From Streptomyces sp. ATexAB-D23 (GTDB lineage Bacteria > Actinomycetota > Actinomycetes > Streptomycetales > Streptomycetaceae), in assembly GCF_000373645.1 (NCBI RefSeq), contig NZ_KB892057.1, positions 62,001 to 126,000 of the forward strand: a DNA stretch of 64,000 bases. The letters are read 5' to 3'. The notes under the pieces were generated by a model. That model was not told the DNA's origin, searched no databases, and saw nothing but the letters and a program-made list of their open reading frames with translations. Made by a program: the position numbers and the translations under genes. Positions 1-7,809 of the stretch are shown in pieces. How positions within the stretch are numbered: the first letter of the stretch is position 1; every line of letters begins with the position of its first letter.

Positions 1-22
1 GTGGCCGTAGAAGGGGGCGGGC

Positions 23-940
23 ATGGGCTGGACGGTCCTCTACATCGCGTTCGGTGTCGTCGCGCTGTGGCTGCTCGGCGAAGTGCTGCTGCAGTACAAG
101 GCGCGGCTGCGCTGGCGTCTGCTCGCCTTCACGGGCTTCCTCGGCGTGGTCATCGGCGTCCTGGTGCCGTCCGTGCCCGTCATCGCCCTCGGCGCGGTGG
201 CCTTCGCCACCGGCCAGACCTACGTCACGCTCTCGTTCCGCAAGGGCTTCTCGACCGGCTGGGCGATAGGGGGCAAACCGGGGGAGAGTCGCCGCCGGCG
301 CGGCGGACGCGACCGCAAGCCCACGCTGGAGGTCTCCGGCCTGGAAGTGGAGTACGAGGGCGACGCCCCGCCCGCCCCGCAGGCCGTCCCGGCCGCCCCG
401 CAGTTCGCCCCGGCCGCGGTCTACGAGCCGGAGCCGATGCCCGAGGACACCGGGCAGTACGGCGTCTACACCGGCCAATCCCCGTCACAGCCCCAGCCGC
501 AGCAGCAGTCCCAGGAGTCCCAGGGCGCGCCGCAGTACGACGCGTACGACCCCTACGCCGGCTACCCGGCCCCCCAGCCCCAGGACCAGGGCGCCTACGC
601 CGGCCAGGACACCTACGCCGGAACCGGGCAGTACGACTACGGCACGGGCCAGCAGCAGTACGCCGCCTACTCCGACCCGTACATCGGCACCACCACGGGC
701 ACCCCGCAGTACGGCACGTACGACAGCTACGGGAACTACGACGCCTACGGCGGCCAGCAGCAGCACACCGGGGCGTACGGGCAGTCGGACGCCTACGCCT
801 CGGAGACCCCGCCGGGCGGTGTCTGGGTGCCGCAGCAGCGCGAGGGCGAGCAGTACCCGCCGGAGCAGCCCGCGGCCCAGCCGCCGGCCCCGTATCCGCA
901 CGGCTACGACCCCGGCCACAACGAGCAGTACCGCTACTGA
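23..940 (+). CDS. small membrane protein with Tyr/Gln/Pro/Gly-rich tail
   Basis: A 305-residue protein of unknown function. Residues about 1-70 hold two hydrophobic segments (starting LYIAFGVVALWLLGEVLL, then a Val/Leu/Ile-rich stretch around VVIGVLVPSVPVIALG), so the N-terminus should sit in the membrane. A short Arg/Lys-rich stretch (RRRRGGRDRK) follows. The rest, about residue 115 to 305, is a low-complexity cytoplasmic tail with repeated Tyr-Gly/Ala, Asp-Pro-Tyr and Gln-Gln motifs and almost no hydrophobic core. The ATG at 23 follows a GAAGGGGGCGGGC purine stretch. The gene converges on the oxidoreductase at 960 with only 19 nt between stops. The membrane part is supported by sequence; the function is not recognised. 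Confidence 0.8.
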   Translation: MGWTVLYIAFGVVALWLLGEVLLQYKARLRWRLLAFTGFLGVVIGVLVPSVPVIALGAVAFATGQTYVTLSFRKGFSTGWAIGGKPGESRRRRGGRDRKPTLEVSGLEVEYEGDAPPAPQAVPAAPQFAPAAVYEPEPMPEDTGQYGVYTGQSPSQPQPQQQSQESQGAPQYDAYDPYAGYPAPQPQDQGAYAGQDTYAGTGQYDYGTGQQQYAAYSDPYIGTTTGTPQYGTYDSYGNYDAYGGQQQHTGAYGQSDAYASETPPGGVWVPQQREGEQYPPEQPAAQPPAPYPHGYDPGHNEQYRY

Positions 941-959
941 CGGCCCGCCGGCCGGCACC

Positions 960-2468
960 TCACTGGGACCCGCGGAAGCCGTCCCCCTCGACCACGGTCC
1001 CCGCGACCAGCGCCCCGGACATGCCCGCGTGCGCCAGACCGCCGCCCGGATGCGACCAGCCGCCCGCCAGCAGCAGACCGGGCAGCCGTGTGCGGTTGGC
1101 GGGGTGCAGGAACCCGCCTCCGGCACCCGCCAGCGCGGGCGGGGGGACGGCGCCGCCCTCCGCGCCCGTGTCCTCGGCGGTCTCGGCGGGCGTCCGCACC
1201 CAGCTGTGCAGCACCCGCTCGCGCAGGCCGGGCACGGCCGCGTCCGCCGCGTCGATCAGCGTGTCCGCGTACCGCGCCCGCAGCGCCTCGTCCGTCCAGT
1301 CCACCGGACCGTGCGGGGCGACCGTCGCCGTCAGCGTCACCGCCTCGTGCGCCTCGTCGGGGCGGGTCGACGGGTCGTCGGGCCGCAGCACGGTCACCGT
1401 GGGGTGCGCCGCGGTCCGTCCCCCGAACACCGCCTCGCGCTCGTCCGCCCCGTCCGCCGGGTGCACCACCGTCCGGTGCGCCGCGTCCGCCGGCCGGCCC
1501 CCGCGCAGCGCCAGCAGGACCACGAAACGGCCGGACCCGCCGGCACCCGGACGCACCGTCACCTCGCCCTCGCCCCACAGCTCCTGACCCGGCACCAGGT
1601 CAGGACGCGGCCGGACGCCCAGCACCACGTGGGCGGCCTCCGCGACCGTCCCGTCCGCCAGCTCCACGCCCGCCGCCCGGCCGTCCTTCTCCAGGACCCG
1701 GGCCACCTCGGCGCCGAGGACGAACTCCACCTTCCGCGCCAGGCACCGCTCGTACACCGCCCGAGCCAGCTCCCGCATGCCGCCCACCACGTACCAGCTG
1801 CCGAACGTCTCCTCCATGTACGGCAGCAGGGCCGCGCTCGCCGGGGCGCGCAGCGGGTCCAGGCCGTAGCCGAGGGCGTATCCGTCGAGCAGGGCCGCCA
1901 GCCGGGCATCCGCCAGCTCCCAGGCGCCGATCTCCGCCACCGTCCCCGCCCGCCGGGCCGGGCGCAGCAGCCGCCGCCGTTCCTCGGCCGGATACGGATC
2001 GCGGGCCAGCACCTGCCGGTCGGGGCGCAGCGGCTCCTCCAGGAGCGGCCGGCGCGAGCGGTCCCAGGCATCCCTGGCCCGGTCGAGGAACGCCCCCCAC
2101 TTCGCCCCCGCCCCGCCGCCGAGCGCGGCGTCCAGGGCGGCGACGGTCCCGGCGCGTGACGCGTTCGGCAGGGACACCGCGGTGCCGTCGGCGAAGACAT
2201 GACGGCTCGCCGGGTCCACCTGGGCCAGCGTGACGCACCGCTCCAGCGGCTCCTTGCCGGTCTTCACGAAGAGGTCCCGGTAGACCGCGGGGAGCGGGAG
2301 CAGACCGGGCCCGGTGTCGAAGGTGAAGCCCTCGGCTGCATGCCGGCCGAGCGAGCCGCCGTACGTCCCGGACCGCTCGTACACCGTCACCCGGTGGCCT
2401 GCCACGGCCAGCCGGGCCGCCGCCGCCATCGCGCCCATCCCGGCGCCGATCACCGCAATTCGTGCCAT
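960..2468 (-). CDS. phytoene-desaturase-like FAD-dependent oxidoreductase
   Basis: A 502-residue flavoprotein of the phytoene desaturase / amine oxidase superfamily. The N-terminal Rossmann fold starts at once (IAVIGAGMGAMAAAARLA) and is followed by the acidic end of the second strand (VTVYERSGTYGGS). The C-terminus has the family FAD-binding segment (LLLAGGWSHPGGGLAHAGMSG). Length fits CrtI-like enzymes, but no carotenoid gene is nearby, so the substrate is unknown. I chose the ATG at 2468, which has AAGG upstream; a GTG eight codons earlier (2492) would add residues ahead of the Rossmann strand. It is followed on the same strand by nothing within the window except the convergent gene at 23-940. 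Confidence 0.85.
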   Translation of the reverse strand: MARIAVIGAGMGAMAAAARLAVAGHRVTVYERSGTYGGSLGRHAAEGFTFDTGPGLLPLPAVYRDLFVKTGKEPLERCVTLAQVDPASRHVFADGTAVSLPNASRAGTVAALDAALGGGAGAKWGAFLDRARDAWDRSRRPLLEEPLRPDRQVLARDPYPAEERRRLLRPARRAGTVAEIGAWELADARLAALLDGYALGYGLDPLRAPASAALLPYMEETFGSWYVVGGMRELARAVYERCLARKVEFVLGAEVARVLEKDGRAAGVELADGTVAEAAHVVLGVRPRPDLVPGQELWGEGEVTVRPGAGGSGRFVVLLALRGGRPADAAHRTVVHPADGADEREAVFGGRTAAHPTVTVLRPDDPSTRPDEAHEAVTLTATVAPHGPVDWTDEALRARYADTLIDAADAAVPGLRERVLHSWVRTPAETAEDTGAEGGAVPPPALAGAGGGFLHPANRTRLPGLLLAGGWSHPGGGLAHAGMSGALVAGTVVEGDGFRGSQ

Positions 2469-2519
2469 GGCTGCGACCTTAACGGCCGCCACCGACAGCC
2501 CGGCCGCCGGCCTCGGCCG

Positions 2520-3134
2520 TCAGGCCGGTGGCGGGAAGGCGGCCTGGGCCCGGCGTTTCTCCTCGCGGCGCTGCGCCCTGCGGCGCAGGAACCGGCGGAT
2601 GCGGGAGGCCAGGAAGACCAGAATCACCAGGCCGGTCAGGAGCAGCGTCCCGGCGATGGTCGCCGCGATCCACGGATGGAATATCGCGAAGGTGACGACA
2701 CCCGCGACGCCCAGGTCCTCGACCGCGCTCAGCGCGATGTTGCTGAAGGGCTCGGGGGAGGTGTTGACCGCCATCCTCGTGCCGGCCTTCACCAGATGGC
2801 TCACCAGCGCGGTGGAGCCCCCGATGGCCCCGGCCGCGATCTGCGGCAGCGAACCGCTCTCACCGGCCAGCAGGGCCGCGACGACCGCGCCCGCCAGCGG
2901 CCTGACGACGGTGTGCACCGAGTCCCAGACCGTGTCCACGTACGGGATCTTGTCCGCGACCACCTCGACGAGGAAGAGCACCGCGACGACCACGAGCACG
3001 TCGGTGCGCTGGAGCGAGGCGGGCACCTCGTCGCTGACACCGGTCGCGCCGAAAATGCCGAGCAGGAGGACCACCGCGTACGCGTTGATCCCGCTCGCCC
3101 AGCCGCTTGTGAACACCAGAGGGAGTACGGACAC
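2520..3134 (-). CDS. DUF4126 family membrane protein
   Basis: A 204-residue integral membrane protein of the DUF4126 family. It has the typical N-terminus (LPLVFTSGWASGINAYAVVLLLGI), a Gly/Ser/Thr-rich central part (AAGAIGGSTALVSHLVKAGTR) and a basic Arg-rich C-terminus. About five to six hydrophobic segments are visible. I prefer the GTG at 3134: a TACGAT box at 3142-3147 lies 7 nt upstream, which fits a leaderless transcript, and it matches the usual family start (VSVLPLVF). A TTG at 3152 is the alternative. A 20-bp perfect palindrome lies 55 nt upstream. Function is unknown. Confidence 0.85.
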   Translation of the reverse strand: MSVLPLVFTSGWASGINAYAVVLLLGIFGATGVSDEVPASLQRTDVLVVVAVLFLVEVVADKIPYVDTVWDSVHTVVRPLAGAVVAALLAGESGSLPQIAAGAIGGSTALVSHLVKAGTRMAVNTSPEPFSNIALSAVEDLGVAGVVTFAIFHPWIAATIAGTLLLTGLVILVFLASRIRRFLRRRAQRREEKRRAQAAFPPPA

Positions 3135-3141
3135 GGACGTG

Positions 3142-3147
3142 ATCGTA
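3142..3147 (-). promoter_or_regulatory. candidate leaderless -10 box of DUF4126 gene
   Basis: Read on the minus strand, TACGAT matches the TANNNT -10 consensus and ends 7 nt before the GTG at 3134. No Shine-Dalgarno sequence precedes that GTG. No convincing -35 box was found. Confidence 0.45.
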
Positions 3148-3188
3148 GCCAAGGGGTCCGACAGTGCGGCAGGGCGCGGAGGCCCGGA

Positions 3189-3208
3189 GCTGAGTACGCG
3201 TACTCAGC
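3189..3208. repeat. 20-bp perfect palindrome upstream of DUF4126 gene
   Basis: The half-site GCTGAGTACG is followed directly by its exact reverse complement CGTACTCAGC. It lies about 55-75 nt upstream of the proposed start at 3134. This looks like a binding site for a dimeric regulator; the regulator is unknown. The rest of the 363-nt gap (3135-3497) between this gene and the TetR gene shows no ORF with normal codon use and no strong terminator. Confidence 0.6.
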
Positions 3209-3497
3209 GGGCGGGATGAGTAGCCGCACGGATGGGCCGGGACCTGCCCGAAAGGCAGAGTGGTCGGCACGGAAGGGGCGCTGCCCCGGTACCCGCCGGC
3301 ACGGGGTGGCGGAACCGGAGCGGCGCTCCCGTCCGAACGGGGGTGCGCGGCGGAGGACTCGGGACCACGGGGGACACGGGGTCACGGGGGATGGTCCTCC
3401 GGCAGCACGGAAGGCGCCGGTCAAGGCGGGCTCGGAAGCATCGGGCCACGCCGGACCGGCGCCTTCGTGCGTACGCGGTCGTGGCCGACCGGCGGGC

Positions 3498-4142
3498 TCA
3501 GTGGCCGCTGACGCGGCCGCGCAGCAGCAGGGACAGCGCCGAGTGCACGTCGTCGATCGAGCGCTCCGGCTGGAACGCCTGCCAGTCCAGCGCCGCCACC
3601 AGCACCATGCCGACGAGCGCCGCCGCCGTCAGCGGCACGTCGATCTCCTCGCTCAGCTCACCGCCCGCCACGCCGTCCGCGATCACGCCCTCCACCACCG
3701 CGACGGCGTCGCGGCGCACCACCAGCAGGGTGGACTGCCAGGCGCGGTTGGTGCGCCACAGCTCGGCCACGTACAGCTGGGTGAAGGCGGGATAGCGGTC
3801 GATGAAGACCAGACCGGCCCGGATCATGGCGTCCAGCGCCTCGACCCGGCTGCCGCCGCGCGCGGCGGTCTCCTCGGCCGCCGTCCGCAGGGACGCGGTG
3901 AGCAGCCCGACGCCGTGGCGCAGCAACTCCTCGAACAGTTCGGTCTTGCTCTTGAAGTTGTAGTAGACCGTGCCCTTCGCGACCCCGGCGCGGTCGGCGA
4001 TCTCGTCCACCGTGGTCGCCGAGAAGCCCTTCTCGGCGATGAGGGTGACGGCCGCTTCGTAGAGCTTCTGCCGGGTGGCCTGGCGGCGCGTGCTGCTACT
4101 GCTTTCCATACCTCCGATTCTCACAGGTCCCGGTGCGCTCAC
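3498..4142 (-). CDS. TetR family transcriptional repressor
   Basis: A TetR-family repressor, 214 residues from the GTG at 4142. The N-terminal helix-turn-helix is clear (TVDEIADRAGVAKGTVYYNFKSK), followed by a helical ligand-binding domain with a TetR C-terminal Tyr-Pro-Ala-Phe segment. The start choice matters: the ATG at 4109 has GGAGG only 1 nt upstream, too close to work, while the GTG at 4142 overlaps the stop of the upstream YhgE gene as GTGA and has GGAG 8 nt upstream. The gene ends a three-gene operon and probably represses it through the operator at 7036-7049. The effector is unknown. Confidence 0.93.
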   Translation of the reverse strand: MSAPGPVRIGGMESSSSTRRQATRQKLYEAAVTLIAEKGFSATTVDEIADRAGVAKGTVYYNFKSKTELFEELLRHGVGLLTASLRTAAEETAARGGSRVEALDAMIRAGLVFIDRYPAFTQLYVAELWRTNRAWQSTLLVVRRDAVAVVEGVIADGVAGGELSEEIDVPLTAAALVGMVLVAALDWQAFQPERSIDDVHSALSLLLRGRVSGH

Positions 4143-6226
4143 AGGCTCAGCTCCGGGTGGAGCCGCTCCAGCGTCCACATCTGCTTGCGGCGCGCGGTCA
4201 GCGCGGTCAGCGCGAGCGCCCCGGCGGTGAAGGCCACGAGGACCGCGCAGCCCTGCCAGACGGGGCCCAGGCCGCCGCCCGTGATCAGCCGGCGCAGCCC
4301 CTCGACGACGTAGCTCATCGGCAGGTAGGGATGGATCGCGTTGAAGAAGCCCGGACTGGTCTGTACGGGGTACGTGCCGCCCGCCGAGGTCAGCTGGAGC
4401 ATCAGCAGCGCGAGCACGAGGATGCGCCCCGCCGCTCCGAAGCAGGCGTTCAGCCACTGCACGATCGCCGCGAAGCAGCAGGTGACCAGGGCCAGGAATC
4501 CGAGCGTTCCGGCGGTGTGTGCCATCCGCAGGCCCGGCCCGAAGTGCAGGACGGTCATCAGCGCGGCCACCTGGAGCAGCCCGATCGCGGCCACCGGCAG
4601 CCAGCCCGCCATCGCGATCCGCCGGGCCGGTGCCCCGGCGGCCAGGGCGCGCCTGCTGAGCGGCTGGATCAGCATGTACGCCACCATCGCGCCGACCCAG
4701 AGCGAGAGCGGGATGAAGTAGGGCGCGAAGCCCGTGCCGTAGTTGGGGGCGGAGTGCAGCGACTGGGAGGCCAGCCGCACGGGGTCGGCCATGACCTCCG
4801 TGCGGGCGTCGCGGTCGTTCTTGTCGTAGTCGGGGATCTTCCCGACGCCGTCGCCGAGGCCCTGGGCGAGGGTGGCGGAACCGTCGCTGAGCCGGACCAT
4901 CCCCTTGTCCAGGTCGGTCGCGCCCTTGTCGAGCTTGCCGACGCCGGTCTTCAGGTCGGCCGAACCGGTCCTGGCCGTGGCCAGCCCGGTGTGCAGCTGG
5001 TCCGCGCCCTTGGCGACCTTGTGGGCGCCGGTGTTGAGCGCGTTGACCTTCTTGACGGCGGCTTCGAGGTCCTCGTCCAGATGCGGGGAGCGCGCGGCGA
5101 GGGCCTTCGCCTGCTTCTCCAGGGTGGTCAGCTGGGTGCGCAGCTTCTTGAGGTCCCCGTTCTGGTTCTCGACGAGGGCGTTCACGTCGTCGGCCACGGC
5201 CGCGACATCGGCCGCGGACGTCACGGCGCGCTTCAGCGGCGGGCACACGGCGGGGTCGGGGTCCGGCTGCTCCTCGCACTGGGTGCGGTGGACCTCGGTG
5301 AGGTCGTCGGCGGCGGTGTGCGCGGCGGTCGCGGCGGTGGGCGCGGCCTTCACGAGCAGGTCGAGGTTGTCCCGCACGGTCCTGGAGGAGTCGGCGACGA
5401 GCCGGGCGGTGTCCCCGATGGCCTTGCCGTTGTCCTTCAGGAAGGGGCGTACGTCGGCGGCCACCCCGTTGACCTTGTCGGCGAGCAACTGGGTGCCGTC
5501 GGCGACCTGGTGCGAGCCGGTCTTCAGGTCGCCCGCGCCCTTGTCCAGCTTCACGATGCCGTCCGCCAGCCGGCTGCTGGCGGACTTCGCGTCACCCAGC
5601 CCGTCGGCGAGGTCCTTGGAGCCCTTCTTCGCCTTGCCGATCCCGCTCCTGAGGTCGGCGGCGCCCTTGGCCGCCTTCGCCGTCTCGTCGTGCAGGTCGG
5701 AGAAGCTGATGAAGATCCGGTCCAGGAACCCGCGCGACGCGTTGGCCGAGGCGGCCGTGCGGACCTCGGAGAACACCGTCCGCGAGATCTGCCCGACGAT
5801 GTAGTTGTTCGCGTCGTTGGTACGCACCTGGAGCGCACCGGTCTCGGGGGAGTCGCCCGCGCTGGAGGCGATGCGCTCGCTGAAGTCGGCGGGCATGCGC
5901 AGCGAGAGGTAGTACGTGCCGTCCTCGACGCCCTTGTCCGCCTCGGCGGCGGAGACCTCGTGCCAGTCGAAGACCTTGGAGTCGAGCAGCTTGCCGGTGA
6001 TCTCGTCGCCCGCGGCGATGCGCTCGCCGTCGGCGGTGGCGCCCTTGTCGTCGTTGACCAGGGCGACCGGGATGCGGTCCAGGCGGCCGTACGGGTCCCA
6101 GAAGGACCACAGGTACAGGGCGCCGTAGAGCAGCGGGAGCAGGAGGAGCGCGGCGAGGGCCGCGCGCGGCAGCCGCCCCCTGCCGAAGCGCCTCAGCTCA
6201 AGCGTGGCCAGTCTCGGCGAACGCAT
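4139..6226 (-). CDS. YhgE/Pip family membrane protein
   Basis: A 695-residue membrane protein of the YhgE/Pip (phage infection protein) family, related to ABC-2 type permeases. It has one N-terminal hydrophobic segment (about residues 20-40), a large extracytoplasmic region rich in repeated Lys-Gly-Ala-X-Asp-Leu coiled-coil-like units (for example DKGATDLDKG), and about five membrane segments after residue 510. The family includes the lactococcal phage receptor Pip and ESX-like export genes in Gram-positives; transport or export is inferred. Its start overlaps the upstream ATPase gene by 29 nt and its stop overlaps the TetR start, so the three genes should be translationally coupled. Confidence 0.9.
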   Translation of the reverse strand: MRSPRLATLELRRFGRGRLPRAALAALLLLPLLYGALYLWSFWDPYGRLDRIPVALVNDDKGATADGERIAAGDEITGKLLDSKVFDWHEVSAAEADKGVEDGTYYLSLRMPADFSERIASSAGDSPETGALQVRTNDANNYIVGQISRTVFSEVRTAASANASRGFLDRIFISFSDLHDETAKAAKGAADLRSGIGKAKKGSKDLADGLGDAKSASSRLADGIVKLDKGAGDLKTGSHQVADGTQLLADKVNGVAADVRPFLKDNGKAIGDTARLVADSSRTVRDNLDLLVKAAPTAATAAHTAADDLTEVHRTQCEEQPDPDPAVCPPLKRAVTSAADVAAVADDVNALVENQNGDLKKLRTQLTTLEKQAKALAARSPHLDEDLEAAVKKVNALNTGAHKVAKGADQLHTGLATARTGSADLKTGVGKLDKGATDLDKGMVRLSDGSATLAQGLGDGVGKIPDYDKNDRDARTEVMADPVRLASQSLHSAPNYGTGFAPYFIPLSLWVGAMVAYMLIQPLSRRALAAGAPARRIAMAGWLPVAAIGLLQVAALMTVLHFGPGLRMAHTAGTLGFLALVTCCFAAIVQWLNACFGAAGRILVLALLMLQLTSAGGTYPVQTSPGFFNAIHPYLPMSYVVEGLRRLITGGGLGPVWQGCAVLVAFTAGALALTALTARRKQMWTLERLHPELSL

Positions 6227-7016
6227 CGGCCGCCCCCTCCTCGTGCGTGGTCGTGACGGATTCCCCGGTCTTCGCCGGTCCGCCGGCGTCGGGGGTGCCG
6301 GAAGCGGTGCCCGTGCGTACGGTGACGGCGTCCTCGGGGGCCTCGCTGCAGACGGCCAGCACGGTCGTCCCCGCTCCGGCGACGGAACGCAGCAGCTGCC
6401 AGGCCTCGGCCCGCTCGGCGCCGGACAGCTTGAGGTCGGCGTCGTCCACCGCGAGCAGCCGGGGCCGGCCGATCAGCGCGAGGGCGACGGAGAGCCGCAG
6501 CGCCTCCAGCCGCTCCAGGTCCCGTACGGCGGTCCGCTCGGCCTTCGGGAGCGTGGCGGGGTCGAGTCCGGCGGAGTCCAGGGCCGCGTCGATCCGGTCG
6601 CGCGCCGCGGCGGTCCGCTCGCGGGGCGACCGCAGCAGGGCGCGCACGGGGCCGCCGTAGCGGCGCTGGAGCAGGGCCCGCTCGCGCAGGTGCTCGGCGA
6701 CCGTGAACGCCGGGTCCAGCTCGCTGACCCCGGGCACCGGGCCCAGGGCCGCGATACGGCGCACGGCGGCGGCCCGGCGCGGCAGGGCGAGGCCCCCCGT
6801 CCCGGCCGCGCCCTCGGTGGGGCGCATACGGCCGGTGAGGGCGAGCAGGAGACAGGTGCGGCCGGAGCCGGACGGGCCCTCGACCGCGATCAGGGAGCCG
6901 GGCCCGGCGTCGAACGTCACGTCGCGGAAGGCCCAGCCGCGCGGTCCTTCGAGCCCGAGGCCCTCGGCACTGACGGCTGCTCCGTGCGGACTGTCCACTT
7001 GCTTCGGCCTGTCCAC
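6198..7016 (-). CDS. degenerate ABC-type ATP-binding protein paired with YhgE
   Basis: A 272-residue protein with the ABC ATPase layout but altered catalytic motifs. The P-loop reads GPSGSGRT, with Arg53 where the family has Lys. The Walker B segment reads LLAVDDAD, with Asp192 where the catalytic Glu is expected. The LSGGQ signature is absent; the matching region (about 165-179) reads RDLERLEALRLSVAL. It may bind nucleotide weakly or act structurally. The GTG at 7016 has a strong GAGGAGGGGG ribosome site 4 nt upstream. It is the first gene of the operon with YhgE and TetR and lies just downstream of the TetR-type operator. The normal ABC gene at 52467 has all these motifs intact, so this is not a reading problem. 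Confidence 0.85.
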   Translation of the reverse strand: MDRPKQVDSPHGAAVSAEGLGLEGPRGWAFRDVTFDAGPGSLIAVEGPSGSGRTCLLLALTGRMRPTEGAAGTGGLALPRRAAAVRRIAALGPVPGVSELDPAFTVAEHLRERALLQRRYGGPVRALLRSPRERTAAARDRIDAALDSAGLDPATLPKAERTAVRDLERLEALRLSVALALIGRPRLLAVDDADLKLSGAERAEAWQLLRSVAGAGTTVLAVCSEAPEDAVTVRTGTASGTPDAGGPAKTGESVTTTHEEGAADAFAETGHA

Positions 7017-7035
7017 GGAACCCCCTCCTCTTTGA

Positions 7036-7049
7036 ACTGACTGGTCAGT
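7036..7049. promoter_or_regulatory. TetR-type operator of the ABC-YhgE-TetR operon
   Basis: ACTGAC-TG-GTCAGT has perfect 6-bp inverted arms and is a standard TetR-family operator form. It lies 20 nt upstream of the operon's first start codon and just downstream of the -10 box, where bound repressor would block transcription. Confidence 0.8.
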
Positions 7050-7054
7050 GCAAA

Positions 7055-7083
7055 AAGGTAGCCCGAACTCGCGATCGAAGCAA
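7055..7083 (-). promoter_or_regulatory. promoter of the ABC-YhgE-TetR operon
   Basis: On the minus strand, a -35 box TTGCTT (7078-7083) and a -10 box TACCTT (7055-7060) are separated by exactly 17 nt. The predicted start of transcription falls inside the operator at 7036-7049. Confidence 0.65.
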
Positions 7084-7113
7084 AAGCCCAGGTCAGGACC
7101 GGATCGAGGTCGA

Positions 7114-7142
7114 TTGTCAGTGGGGGCCGTCACGATGGATAC
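7114..7142 (+). promoter_or_regulatory. possible promoter for the SAV_6107-family gene
   Basis: TTGTCA (7114-7119) and GGATAC (7137-7142) are 17 nt apart. The -35 is good and the -10 is poor, so this is only a candidate. Confidence 0.3.
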
Positions 7143-7182
7143 AGACGGCCACGAAGCCGTTACCGAGACAGGAGGTTCTGTC

Positions 7183-7710
7183 ATGGCCCACTCGTCCGCA
7201 GCCGCCGCCCCGCGACGCCGCGCAGACGGCCCTGCTCCCTCACCGACCGGCCCGGCCCACGATGTCCACCCCGTCGTCCGGCGCACCACCGCGCCGCCCG
7301 CCGCCCTCGATCTCCTCGCCCAGGCCCGTGCCGGCCTGGCGGAGGCAGCTGTTCTCGACGTGCCCAACGAGCGGTACGCCACGGCACACCTCGCGGCCCT
7401 GCGCACCGCGGCGGCCGTGCTCGCCGTCCGCGGCCGCCCCGAGACCTCGCGCCGGCGCCGGGAGAGGATCCGCAGCGCCTGGGAGATCCTGCCGGAGCTG
7501 GCCCCCGAGCTGACCGAGTGGAGCGCCCTGTTCGCCGCGGGCGCCACCCGGCGGGCCCGTGCGGAAGCGGGGATACCCGGCGCGGCGGGCCGGCGGGACG
7601 CGGACGACCTGCTGCGGGACGCGGCGATGTTCCTGCGCCTGGTCGAGCGGCTGCTCGTGCTCCAGCCGGTGCTGCCACAGCCCCGGGGGGAGCGGCCCGA
7701 CGCGGGATGA
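7183..7710 (+). CDS. SAV_6107 family HEPN-like protein
   Basis: A 175-residue, mainly helical protein matching the actinobacterial SAV_6107 family, described as HEPN-like. The segment RYATAHLAALR at residues 64-74 contains R64-X4-H69, the motif that forms the RNase site in active HEPN proteins; whether it is catalytic here is unproven. The first 40 residues are Ala/Pro/Arg-rich and probably disordered. The ATG at 7183 has GGAGG 7 nt upstream, and that ribosome site lies in the loop of a small hairpin (GACAG, loop, CTGTC). It is followed by a methyltransferase gene 99 nt downstream that has its own -10 box. Confidence 0.88.
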   Translation: MAHSSAAAAPRRRADGPAPSPTGPAHDVHPVVRRTTAPPAALDLLAQARAGLAEAAVLDVPNERYATAHLAALRTAAAVLAVRGRPETSRRRRERIRSAWEILPELAPELTEWSALFAAGATRRARAEAGIPGAAGRRDADDLLRDAAMFLRLVERLLVLQPVLPQPRGERPDAG

Positions 7711-7732
7711 CCGCGGGGGCGGTGCCAGGCAA

Positions 7733-7738
7733 TAGGGT
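7733..7738 (+). promoter_or_regulatory. -10 box of the methyltransferase gene
   Basis: TAGGGT is a close match to TANNNT and lies about 70 nt before the start at 7810. A matching -35 box is not obvious. Confidence 0.4.
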
Positions 7739-7809
7739 GGACAGGACCTATCACCTGCGCTGTTCACGCTCCGCCCCCGCCGGCGGCCCGTGCCGAGGAG
7801 TCAACTGCC

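Noticed and set aside
1..1587. 528-codon plus-strand frame at the left edge
   Set aside because: It reads through the out-of-frame body of the gene at 23-940 and the antisense of the FAD oxidoreductase. Its composition is Arg/Pro/Ala-rich nonsense typical of a high-GC shadow frame.
6198..7016. Frameshift as the reason for the altered ABC motifs
   Set aside because: The frame is open from end to end, the surrounding fold reads normally, and the Arg and Asp codons are single substitutions, so this is divergence and not a reading error.
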